A stretch of DNA of 64,000 nt, from assembly GCA_951640165.1 (NCBI GenBank), contig OX621255.1, forward strand, positions 930,001 through 994,000, given 5' to 3'. Source of the DNA: Pseudoips prasinana. Lineage: Eukaryota > Arthropoda > Insecta > Lepidoptera > Nolidae. This document shows, in pieces, positions 1 to 9,261 of this stretch. Each line of letters opens with the position of its first letter. Positions within the stretch are counted from its first letter, which is position 1. Below the pieces are notes generated by a model. That model searched no databases and was not told the DNA's origin. It was given only the letters and a program-made list of their open reading frames with translations. A program made the position numbers and the translations under genes.

Positions 1-359
1 TCTAGTTAAGAGTTTTGTTTCTGTAACTGATATTCTTCGTAACCGCATGAATCGACAGTAACACTTTAACTGCGTTTACGATTTGAAATTTTGAGCAATT
101 ATAAATGCAGTAAAAGGGCGCAGTTGGATTCGTACTTAAACAAATAATAAATAATAGAGACTCACTGCTTTAAGTTTGTGTTTTGTATGCTTGTTTGCGG
201 ACTTTAAAGTATAAAAATAAAATAAACACCTGCTACTTTTTAACATCTGTTTGAGAGCACGGACGTTAAAGAAAACACAAATAAAATATCTCATAATAAA
301 AATACAGACCTTTATGTTATTTAATAGCTTTACCGAAAATCATCATATTTTTATTGCCC

Positions 360-511
360 ATAAGTGTAATTATTTTTAAAATCGTAACTGCAAACCGTAC
401 TGACAGCTGCCATGTCATGCACTGCACGGTAGGGTAAAACAAATTGGCGATTCAACACAATGTAATATTTTAACGGAACAAATGACTTTGAGTTTGAGTT
501 TTGAGACACTT
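360..511 (+). repeat. 3' UTR fragment of LINE-B family
   Basis: The stretch with TGCACTGCACGGTAGGGTAA, then an AATGA/TTTGAGTTTGAG-like tail, matches the 3' end of the LINE fragment at 35041-35515 in the same order. It carries no coding sequence. I infer a dead 5'-truncated LINE copy on the plus strand. Confidence 0.6.
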
Positions 512-1440
512 CAATTAGACTTAGCACTATCGGAAAACCAGAACCAGAACCAGAACATAGTTATATATTATTTTTATTCTCAAATATTATCCGTACTCGT
601 TTACTGAATAAACGTATGTATTTTCTTTCTTTCGCACTTATAACAATGCTGGTTTTAAGGCCTACAATTAAATATAAGAAACTCAAAGCAGAGGTTTATT
701 TACCATTTTTATTATGATTCTTTCTGTATTTTCATCCGACGAACGATCATAGAATAACATTAATATATAATAATATTATGAGGGACAACGGTTCATAGAA
801 AGAAGAAAATATTGTACATTTTTGTGTTGTTATTGGAACTTTCCGAACTTTATTACTTCTAAAATAAAGTTACAATTACCAGGCATCTAGCAACGGCCAC
901 TATGTATACATCTAATAAAACTAACTTACATTTATCTACACCTAAACAACCTTACTTACAAGCTTCGTGTCTTAATCATGATTAATGAAAGGCACTATAG
1001 TCACAAAGGAACAAAGAATCCTTACACAAAAGACTTCGAAATATTATTGTAAAGCCCACGAACCGTAAAAATGACGTGCGTAATAGCGTAATTTCGTTAA
1101 TTGCATCGTCGAGACGTGCTGTCAAAATGACGTAAGCGTCAATTTGAAGCGTTAACGTCTAATTGACGGCTAACTTGCGGGATTTTAATGAGCGATTCAT
1201 TTGACACGCGTCGCTGGATCTGTATGGGATATTATATAAATGGGACAGACATTTAAGTTGCTATGAGGCGTGTTTTGGCATTATGCCAGCCACTTATTTG
1301 TGTTAGAGTACTTGTAGTACGCACATTAAGATCTTTATCTACATTACATGCGTATCATGTTATTTATTTATTATTTCATTGGATCCGGTGGTAGCATTAA
1401 AACGCGACCGTCGTTTTAAACACAAGGTCCGTTATAATAA
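512..1440. other. Unassigned AT-rich stretch
   Basis: No open frame, tRNA-like head, inverted termini or repeat shared with the rest of the window was recognised here. The GC content rises slightly around 1060-1200 with CpG-containing words, but no feature could be supported. Confidence 0.5.
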
Positions 1441-1449
1441 TAATACTGA

Positions 1450-1745
1450 ATTCATACCTTAATATAGACAGAACCATTCAGACAATATGTAGTAAAATAC
1501 AAATTTCAATAATTAAACCTAAACATAATCTCCTTGAGAATAACTTGATACAAGCTAGCTAAATATCACTATCATTATTAAATAAATTGTATAAATGTTT
1601 TAACATTCCGTGTCTCTAAATATCTGTAATAAGTAACTAGAAATAATAACTGTATTACTACAAACATGTTCTGACTATTTACAAGCGCTTTTTTAAAGTC
1701 TACGTGAATAAAAGCATTTTTTATTTAATTATTTATTTTATTTCA
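1450..1745 (+). repeat. Interspersed repeat family F
   Basis: This is one of five copies in the window (others 21395-21520, 31555-31815, 39725-40195, 62875-63030). They share a start near ACCATTCAGACAATATGTAG, a core GACTATTTACAAGCGC and an end GTCTACGTGAATAAAA followed by a T/A-rich tail. The 3' A/T tail suggests a retroposon or LINE 3' UTR. No coding sequence is visible. Confidence 0.6.
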
Positions 1746-1757
1746 TCGTGTAGGCTG

Positions 1758-1830
1758 TGGTGTTCAAGCTGCTTTGTAGGCCTTTGAAATGGCTTAACGA
1801 CTGCTGTCCGATAACCATAGATGGTATCAC
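1758..1830 (+). repeat. Interspersed repeat family G, fragment
   Basis: Shares the words GTAGGCCTTTG and ATGGCTTAACGACTG with longer copies at 36420-36600 and 62448-62655. The family recurs about nine times in the window on both strands. Its class is unknown; it has no coding capacity and no clear tRNA head. Confidence 0.5.
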
Positions 1831-2090
1831 CAACTTATCGTACCTTCCGAAGAACAGAAAAGGTCATAAACTTAATAATATTAGCACTACGTTTTCTAGA
1901 AACTTTTTCTTGAACTTACTATTTAGACGTTGTGGATATCTGTAATTATTACAATAGAACACAAGAAAGTTACATTTGAAATAACTTACTATCATTAGTG
2001 CTTACTTCTTTATTCATTAAATAATTATATTGTGTTTGAATACATTTTAAGCTATAATAAACTCCAATTAAATTACATAATTATTAATAA

Positions 2091-2411
2091 CTAGCTGTGC
2101 TCCGCGGTTTTACCCGCGTTAAATTTTATAAATTATCATAGCTCCTCCCCCGTAGGTGATAGCGTGATAATATGTAGCCTTTATGTTGACCCGACCTCTT
2201 ACTAATATTCATGAAATGTTTGAAGTAAATCCATGCAGTACTTTTTGAGTTTAGCCCGGACATACATACAGACAAACAGACACACAGACAAAAATTCTAA
2301 AAACTATATTTTTGGCTTCGATATCGATTGTAGACCACGCCCCAAGTATCCTTTTTAAAAAATATTTAATGTACAGTTTTGACTCTCCTACGATTTTATT
2401 ATATTAATAGA
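2091..2411 (-). mobile_element. Helitron-like non-autonomous element
   Basis: Read on the minus strand it begins TC after an A, and ends with a hairpin (CGCGG/CCGCG with an A-rich loop) about ten bases before CTAG, followed by T. These are the hallmarks of Helitron ends. The same ends recur at 4717-4923, 6088-6395 and 48279-48471. It has no Rep/helicase coding sequence, so it would be mobilised in trans. Confidence 0.65.
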
Positions 2412-2517
2412 TAAGATATGATTCAATTTGTGACAGATGAAACACCAGAAAAACCAACATAGTATATAATAAAATGTGTCTAATATGTCAACAAAGCAAA
2501 TATAAATACAATCATAA

Positions 2518-2655
2518 AGCGCCGGACATCTATTTGTGTGACCCATAAATAGATGTTCTAAGTCTGGATGTAATTTTGTGTCAGTCTAATATGTTTGTAA
2601 AGTACCACACACAACACATGGATTAGATTCCCTACCGCGGGCGTTGCCTTGATTT
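2518..2655 (+). mobile_element. SINE3 body, tRNA head missing
   Basis: Matches the body of the tRNA-headed SINE at 39110-39300: ATTTGTGTGACCCATAAATA, then a TATGTTTGTAAAGTA word and a terminal CGGGCGTTG block. The tRNA-like promoter head is absent here, so this is a 5'-truncated copy. Confidence 0.6.
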
Positions 2656-2825
2656 AAAAATAATCTTATATTTAATATCTCAGTGTATGGAATGTTTATA
2701 TTCCTTAATAAATAAAATAAAAATAAATAAACAAGTATGGTGTCACCAATTAATAGCTTTAAATAAATCGAGGCACAGATAGCAACAAAATAATAAAATA
2801 ATAATATATAGGGATGGTCAAACGC

Positions 2826-4180
2826 CACAAGCATGGCACAGAAGCGTGGTGGTGCTCTTCTTCAAAAAGGGCGACAAGACCCTATTGAAGAATTATAGAC
2901 CCATCACACTGCTGAGCCATGTTTACAAGTTGTTTTTGAGGGTCGTTACGAACCGTCTCGCGCGCAGGTTTGACGACTTCCAGCCTCCCGAACAAGCCGG
3001 TTTCCGAAAAGGCTTTAGCACCATAGACCACATACATACGCTGCGGCAAGTTATACAGAAGACCGAAGAGTATAACAAGCCACTGTGCTTAGCGTTTGTG
3101 GACTATGAGAAAGCCTTTGATTCTATCGAAACATGGGCCGTGCTGAGGTCTCTCATAAGGTGCCAAATTGACTACCGGTATATCGAGGTGATAAAGTGTT
3201 TGTATGAAAACGCCACTATGTCAGTGCGACTCCAGGACCAGATCTCGAAACCTATCCACTTGCAGCGAGGCGTGAGACAGGGAGATGTTATATCTCCAAA
3301 ACTGTTCACCGCTGCATTGGAAGACGTCTTCAAGCTTCTGGACTGGAAAGGCTTTGGCATCAATGTCAATGGCGAGTACATCACTCACCTTCGATTTGCC
3401 GATGATATCGTAGTCATGGCTGAGACCATGGAAGACCTCGGTACAATGCTCGATGACCTCAGCAGAGTCTCTCAACAAGTGGGTCTGAAAATGAACATGG
3501 ATAAGACGAAAATCATGTCAAACGTCCATGTTGCACCCACTCAATTGAAAGTTGGTGACTCTGCACTCGAAGTTGTAGAGAACTATATTTACCTAGGACA
3601 GACCATCCAACTAGGTAGGTCCAACTTCGAGAAGGAGGTCAATCGTAGAATCCAACTCGGATGGGCAGCGTTCGGGAAGCTACGTAACATCTTCTCGTCT
3701 AAAATACCGCAGTGTCTCAAGTCGAAAGTCTTCGACCAGTGTGTGTTGCCAGTGATGACTTACGGAACAGAGACGTGGTCGCTCACTATGGGCCTTATTA
3801 GAAGGCTCAAGGTCACCCAAAGAGCAATGGAGAGGGCTATGCTCGGAGTTTCCCTGCGGGATCGCATCAGAAATGTCGAAATCCGCAGGCGAACCAAAGT
3901 CACCGACATAGCCCGAAGAATTGCCAAGTTGAAGTGGCAGTGGGCAGGGCACATAGCTCGTAGAGCCGACGGCCGTTGGGGCAGAAAGGTTCTCGAGTGG
4001 CGACCACGAACCGGAAGACGCAGCGTGGGCTCCCTACAAGATGGATCGATGATCTTGTGCGGGTCGCTGGAAAATGCTGGATGCGAATAGCACAAGACCG
4101 GCAATTGTGGAGATCTTTGGGGGAGGCCTTTGTCCAGCAGTGGACGTCTTTCGGCTGATATGATGATGATGATGATGATA
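2826..4180 (+). pseudogene. RTE-clade LINE, reverse transcriptase part, 5'-truncated
   Basis: The open frame 2846-4090 encodes the reverse transcriptase half of an RTE endonuclease-RT protein. RT motifs are visible: VDYEKAFDS near residues 85-93, RGVRQGDVISP at 141-151 and the catalytic FADD at 184-187. The apurinic-type endonuclease domain, about the first third of the usual protein, is missing. The frame breaks near 4028-4035 by loss of about one base; the C-terminus continues in the next frame to 4158, ending QQWTSFG. The insertion ends in a (TGA)n tail, as RTE elements do. The ATG at 2846 is only an internal methionine. A SINE1 abuts the tail. Confidence 0.9.
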
Positions 4181-4414
4181 TAGGGACAATGTCAGACAGA
4201 TCATCCTAGCCCCAAACTAAGCAAAGCTTGTACTATGGGTACCAGACGCGATATAAATACTTATATAGATAGATAAATACTTAAATACATAGGAAACATC
4301 CATGACTCAGAAACAAATATTCGTGCTCATCACACAAATATTTGCACTTACCGGGATTCGAACCCAGGACCACCAGCTTCGTAGGCAGGAGCACTACCAA
4401 CTAGGTTACGGTGA
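4181..4414 (-). mobile_element. SINE1 (tRNA-derived)
   Basis: On the minus strand it has a tRNA-like head with A-box-like TAGTTGGTAGTGCTCC and B-box GGTTCGAATCC, then a body rich in GATA-like words and an end CATTGTCCCTA. It joins directly to the (TGA)n tail of the RTE copy, so it inserted at or in that tail. About 230 bp. Confidence 0.85.
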
Positions 4415-4716
4415 ACGTCGACATAATAATATGGTTGGTCTCAGCAATATCGAAAGCAATAACCGTTTAATTACACAGGCGATTGGCTCGATCGCCAAGC
4501 TAGCCTTAATATAAAGACATGCGTATCGATTTGACCTCAACCTTGACTTGCTGCCAGCCTGATGTGGGAGCGTACGATATTGTTTACATTATAACATGTT
4601 ATGTGTAATAGAGATGGATGTTGGATTAGGGATGACGTATTGCTTACTTATTATCGCTTCTAAGGGGTCGAATCTATATGAGATTATAGACAAGAATAAA
4701 TAAGTAGGTATCATTA

Positions 4717-4923
4717 TCTGGAATAATAAAGTCGTAGGAAAGTCAAAACTGTACATTGAATATTCTTTAAAAAGGATACTTGAGGCGTGATCTACAGTCG
4801 ATAGGATTTATTTTAAATTTTGGATCAACATATAGGCTACATATTATCACGCTATAACTTAAGGGGGAGGAGCTGTGATAATTTATAAAATTTAACGCGG
4901 GTAAAACCACGGGGCACAGCTAG
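4717..4923 (+). mobile_element. Helitron-like non-autonomous element
   Basis: Starts A|TC at 4717 and ends CACAGCTAG|T at 4923, preceded by the terminal hairpin region GCGGGTAAAACCACGG, where one stem base is mutated. It is internally deleted relative to the copy at 6088-6395. Confidence 0.65.
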
Positions 4924-5021
4924 TCTGGAATGTTACAATAGACGTACTTTTGCTCTTATATCTTGTTGTAAACCTCACAGTACTTTTTGTAAGCTATTGT
5001 ACCTGATTCCAATAATTTTCT

Positions 5022-5345
5022 CCTAGCCGATTTCTTAGAAGACTAGCCATCTGCACCGGAAATATTATAGTGCACAAGTGAGTGCGCAAACACAGGGGCA
5101 CTCTCTATTCCATCACTCTGATGATCCGATGGGGTGACTAGTGACACACTTGGAAAGAGGCCCGGTACAGGACTGACGGCTTTAAGTGCTCTCCGAGGCG
5201 CGGGGTGTAGTACCGCAAACTCCCAGACGTCGGGCTGATACTGAGAAATTTTCTTAACATAAAAATGCCAAAATCACTTATTGGCCCGACCCGGGATTTG
5301 AACTCTTATTATTTACCGTTGAAGACGCTATCGCTAGACCAACGA
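5022..5345 (-). mobile_element. SINE4 (tRNA-derived)
   Basis: The minus strand carries a tRNA-like head containing TGGTCTAGCGATAGCG and a B-box-like GTTCAAATCCCGGG, then a roughly 300-bp body with a conserved TATTCCATCACTCT-complement block. It is shared with copies at 6468-6785, 11270-11626, 32640-33000 and 44020-44545. Confidence 0.75.
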
Positions 5346-5370
5346 TTGTCTCGTTGGTCTAGCGATAGCG
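5326..5370. repeat. Perfect fold-back duplication of the SINE4 head
   Basis: The 20 bases at 5326-5345 (CGCTATCGCTAGACCAACGA) are repeated as an exact reverse complement at 5351-5370 after a 5-base spacer. The left arm is ordinary SINE4 head sequence, so the right arm is an extra inverted copy made at this locus. Confidence 0.85.
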
Positions 5371-5490
5371 ATCAGTTGCTTCTAATAATAGGTATGGCAA
5401 AAGTGCTTCAACGCACGGATGTTGTTCCTTGTTGCTACGAGATACGAATTATAAACTACTCCTGACATTAAAATTTATTCTGAACTATTT

Positions 5491-5706
5491 TTATATACTG
5501 TGGACACGGGTCTCAATCGCGATAAAGATATAAGCAAATCATTACCTTAGTTACCCGACGTTTCGGCATGGATTGCACCAGCCGTGGTCACGGGTCGACC
5601 CGTGACCAAGGTAATGATTTGCCTATATCTTTATCGCGATTGACACCCGTGTCCACAGTATATAAAAATGTGTACAAATCGCGAAAGTTTAAAAACACTA
5701 ATATTA
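5491..5706. mobile_element. Fold-back element with 10-bp target duplication
   Basis: A 216-bp insertion flanked by TGAACTATTT at 5481-5490 and 5707-5716. Inside, a long inverted repeat runs outward from the centre: GTGGACACGGGTCTCAATCG on the left and its near complement on the right. The end TCGCGAAAGTTTAAAAACAC lies outside the inverted repeat and on one side only. A second copy, in the opposite orientation, is at 39820-39999. No coding sequence. Confidence 0.75.
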
Positions 5707-6087
5707 TGAACTATTTAACATAATATCACGCTCCTTATTCCAGGGTTCACACTTCTAAATTATGTTTGGGTGGTTTGTTCATATTCGCAATAGGACGTTG
5801 AAAAACAGATTGGTGAAGATACTAATTTGAAACTAAACAATTTACACTCTTAAAAGAATCCGTGTCCAGTAAGAAATCAAAAATTTTGCGAATATACGGA
5901 AAGTACAACAAGCAAGTAGGTATAACTAAAATATAGCAGCCGGCACCATATTTATTTATTTAAAATGTATTGCACAAACTTGTCGGACTTAATGCTAGCG
6001 GCAATCACTAACAGATAAGTGTGGGTGACGCGGAGATAATTATGATAGGAGCAATGTTGTGCGGTTGAGAAGTAAACATACTACTAA

Positions 6088-6395
6088 TCTATACATGTAA
6101 TAAAATTGAAGGAAAGTCAAAACTGTACGTTGAATATTTTTTTTTAAAGGATACTTGGGGCGTGATCTACAATTGATATCGAAGCCAAAAATATAGTTTT
6201 AAGAATTTTTGTCTGTTTATCTGTATGTATGTCCGGGCTAAACTCAAAAAGTACTGCATGGATTTACTTCAAATTATGCATGAATATAATTAAGAGGTCG
6301 GGTCAACATATAGGCTACATAATATCACGCTATCACCTACGGAGTTGTGATAATTTATAAAATTTTACGCGGGTAAAACCGCGGGGCACAGCTAG
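6088..6395 (+). mobile_element. Helitron-like non-autonomous element
   Basis: Starts A|TC at 6088. Ends with the hairpin CGCGGGTAAAACCGCG, then CTAG at 6392-6395 followed by T. About 308 bp, colinear with the minus-strand copy at 2091-2411. Confidence 0.7.
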
Positions 6396-6467
6396 TATTA
6401 TAATGAAACTTGTCTATTAATTAGCATATATAAATCGTGTATTGAATATGACTTGACTGCCTTTTTG

Positions 6468-6785
6468 GATAGAGGCAAGTTTTCAACCGCAGCTAATGAG
6501 GCACTGGGTTCAAACCCAGATTTTCCTGTGAAGAAAAATTCTTAGTGTCATCTCGAAGTATGGGAGAGGGCATTATTTACACCCCCGTACCTCGGAGAGT
6601 ACGTAAAGCCATCGGTCATGTACCTGACCTCGTTCGTGTTACTGAGCCATCTCATCAGATCATGAGAGTGATGGAATACAAAGTAATAGAGGGCGTTTGC
6701 GCACAGACTTATGCACTATAATTTGTATCGCGTAGTTGGCTAGTCTCCGTTGAGACTGGTCACTGTGGCCGAAAGTCGAACTACA
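6468..6785 (+). mobile_element. SINE4 copy, diverged
   Basis: Plus-strand copy of SINE4. It keeps the AAATTCTTAGTGTCA, TACGTAAAGCC and GAGTGATGGAATA blocks seen in the other copies, but the tRNA head is degenerate (GGGTTCAAACCCA remains). Confidence 0.65.
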
Positions 6786-6936
6786 AAACATTAAAATTCA
6801 CATGACATATACTATACAACGATCTAACGTCGCCAGTGCAGCTTTTCACGGGTAGATTGTTTCTTGTAAAATTCATTGAAGAAAAATATACTCGGGTTTA
6901 TAAAAATTAAAATTAAATAATCTCCACGGACACTAG

Positions 6937-7070
6937 GTACAGATGCCAGCACATCCAGCTACCCCAATCTGTCAAATTTCATTTAATTCAACTTTATCAC
7001 AAACGTACAAGGTACACTTTCAATTGGGGAAATTTGACAGATTGGGTAGTTTGATGTGCCGTGCCTGTAC
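6937..7070. mobile_element. Small MITE, GTACAGACGCCAGC family
   Basis: Inverted termini begin GTACAGATGCCAGCACATCC and end with the near complement. Each extends about 40 bp and includes ACCCCAATCTGTCAAATT. Six copies occur in the window (12283, 23023, 26205, 29154, 54991). Non-coding and about 135 bp. TA dinucleotides sit at both ends, so a Tc1/mariner-type origin is possible but not shown. Confidence 0.7.
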
Positions 7071-7470
7071 TTAGCTCTGCATACTTTTCATATTTCTATT
7101 AGCGTCGTTTATCCAGTCTTTTGCGACTAGCTCCCAAAAATGGGCGAACTTACATGACCTTGAAATGCATGAAGAACTAATAACCAAGACCAAGTTGGGA
7201 CGGATCTCAGATTGAATAAGGCTTAACTGTGTTAGTTACATCCGGGAGGACAGATCCTTTACCAACCAGACCTTTAACTGAATTTCAATTTAATCTTAAT
7301 TTTGACACACTGGTTTGTTCGATACGGGAATCTAACACGGGATCTTCCTGGCGCTAAAGCTAGGGAGACGTTTAAATTGGCTAAAATAAGTAGAAAATAC
7401 TTAAATGCATAAATAAGCATGATCTCTTTTACTGAACAATGGGAAGCATCCCACATAAGGTTTATGATTA

Positions 7471-7700
7471 TTTCAGGGACCGGACAACCCCGCTTCTGAG
7501 TTAAGCCGTTTGATAGGGTAACCCGTTCATTGGGTAACTCGTATCGCAGTGTTACCCTTTGATTGACTTACAGCCTCGAAACCCAGTGAAAGGGTTAACA
7601 CGTTTTTTATGGTAACCACAAGAAGGGGTTAACCCCTTCAATGACTTAAGCCCTTGAATAGCTTACCTTCTTGAAAAGGTTTTATTCGAGTTAACCTGAA
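7471..7700. mobile_element. Possible DNA transposon remnant starting CAGGGACCGG
   Basis: Begins CAGGGACCGGACAACC and holds many copies, in both orientations, of a GGGTTAACCC-like word spread over about 200 bp. The region at 11893-12056 ends in the complementary CGGTCCCTG and has the same internal words, so both probably belong to one family. The right end here was not found. Confidence 0.5.
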
Positions 7701-7968
7701 TTACCCAATCAACTTAGCAGCGTGTAGATGGGAGTAGGTATACTCGCACCCGTGCGGTGCCTCATTGCCTAACTACTTTTAGGTAAGTACAACAAATTTG
7801 ACGAACGAACGACTTTTTATATTTTAAATTTGAAAGTTTAGTGACGACAAATAGTCGAGCTAATAATTAACGTGTTATTTAAAGAACTGACTTACTTTAA
7901 TCTTAATATTTTGACAATCTGTATGATGTGATTATATTTTGTTAAATAATTATTATAATATTTTGCTG

Positions 7969-8206
7969 TGTGGTGATGGCATAGGATATCATCACCCCAT
8001 TTTATCACGTAGGGGGCGCAGAAATCGACCGAGGGCATACCTACCAGAGAATCGGCAGCAGCGTTTATCTATGAACTATGACCATCAAACTTTCTTTCGC
8101 CAACCCGTCTGCCAAGCTATGGGGCTCTGGGGGTCTGCCAAGCTCCCATTCTTTGGGGAGGCTTTTGTCCAGCTGTGGACGTACTTTGGCTGACATGAGG
8201 ACGATG
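7969..8206 (+). mobile_element. Short RTE-derived element (5' UTR joined to 3' tail)
   Basis: The first part resembles the RTE 5' region at 27820-28000 (hydrophilic word GGGGGCGCAGAA, then CGGCAGCAGCG and CGCCAACCCGTCTGCCAAG). It then joins directly to the RTE 3' end (GGGGAGGCTTTTGTCCAGC ... TTTGGCTGACATGAGGACGATG). The whole coding region is absent. I infer a non-autonomous RTE derivative mobilised by full RTE protein. A SINE2 follows immediately. Confidence 0.65.
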
Positions 8207-8214
8207 AAATAATT

Positions 8215-8478
8215 GACGGGCGTGTTGGCATGGTTGGCAAATGCTTGCTTTTCACGCCGGAGCTCGTGGGTTCGATTCCATCTAGGAAAGATATTGGTGT
8301 GCATGAACATTTCTGTTTGTCCTGAGTCTGGGTGTAATTATCTATATAAGTATGTATTCACAAAAGAAAAGTAGTATATGTAATATATCAGTTATCTGGT
8401 TTCCATGGTACAAGCTCTGCTTAGTTTGGGTTCAGATGACCGTGTGTGAATAATGTCCCAGGATATTATTATTATTAT
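8215..8478 (+). mobile_element. SINE2 (tRNA-derived)
   Basis: tRNA-like head with A-box-like TTGGCATGGTTGGCAA and B-box GGTTCGATTCC. The body contains TGTCCTGAGTCTGGGTGTAA and CAGTTATCTGGTTTCCAT, with an ATT-repeat tail. Other copies are at 30284, 46737, 49630, 53577 and 63531. Confidence 0.85.
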
Positions 8479-8485
8479 TGTACTG

Positions 8486-8965
8486 TTGAAACTTGGTAGA
8501 TGTATTCTGTGAACCGCATTAAGATTTTCTCACAAAAATAGAAAAAGAACAATAATTTTGGGGGTTCCCCATACATAGAACTGATGCTAATTTTTTTTTC
8601 ATCGTACCTTTACATGAGGGTGATCTATGGATAGGTCTTCAAAAATGATATTGAGGTTTCTAATATCATATTTTTCTTAACTGTATAGTTTGAGCAAGAG
8701 ACACTTCCAAAGTAGTACAATGTGTGCCCCCTCTCCCCCTTGTAACTTCTAAAATAGGACAATGACAAAACTTAAAAAAATATATGATGTACATTACCAT
8801 GCAATCTTCCACTGAAAATTGGTTTGATCGAAATCTAGTAAGTAGATTTTTTTAAGACGTCATAAATCGTAAACCGCAATTTACCGTTCATTTAATCAAC
8901 TGAGATACTTGCTGCTATGGAACCCTTCATGGGCGAGTCCGACTCGCACTTGGCCTGTTTTTTTA
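8486..8965 (-). repeat. Interspersed repeat family H
   Basis: The minus strand starts near GGCCAAGTGCGAGTCGGACT and runs through the same words as 29438-30005. A third copy enters the window end at 63935. Family H is non-coding and several hundred bases long, and resembles an abundant interspersed repeat of moth genomes; I do not assign it a class. Confidence 0.65.
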
Positions 8966-9261
8966 AATATTGAGATGTTATAACGTTTTTCGAAAAAAAG
9001 AAGGTTACCGCCGCTCTTGCAAGTAAATTGCAAGCTATTAGCTTTAACAGCGTGTTCATTTTTAATAAAGATATGGACGTTTGTATTAATAGTTATAGTA
9101 TTTACATATCTCTCAGTCACCAACATTTTAGTCGTCGATCATACCAATTCAATCAATATCTTCTATTATTCTAGAGCAATGAGCTGCCAATAATCTTGTC
9201 ATTTTTTTATTGTCACTAGTGATTGAAAAATAATTCAACACCTCTCAAACTTAATCTTTTA

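Noticed and set aside
3760..4104. 114-codon minus-strand frame
   Set aside because: Antisense shadow of the RTE C-terminal coding region.
5570..5600. Hammerhead-type ribozyme in the fold-back element (CGAAAC word)
   Set aside because: The conserved CUGAUGA box and a closing stem III are not present in either copy.
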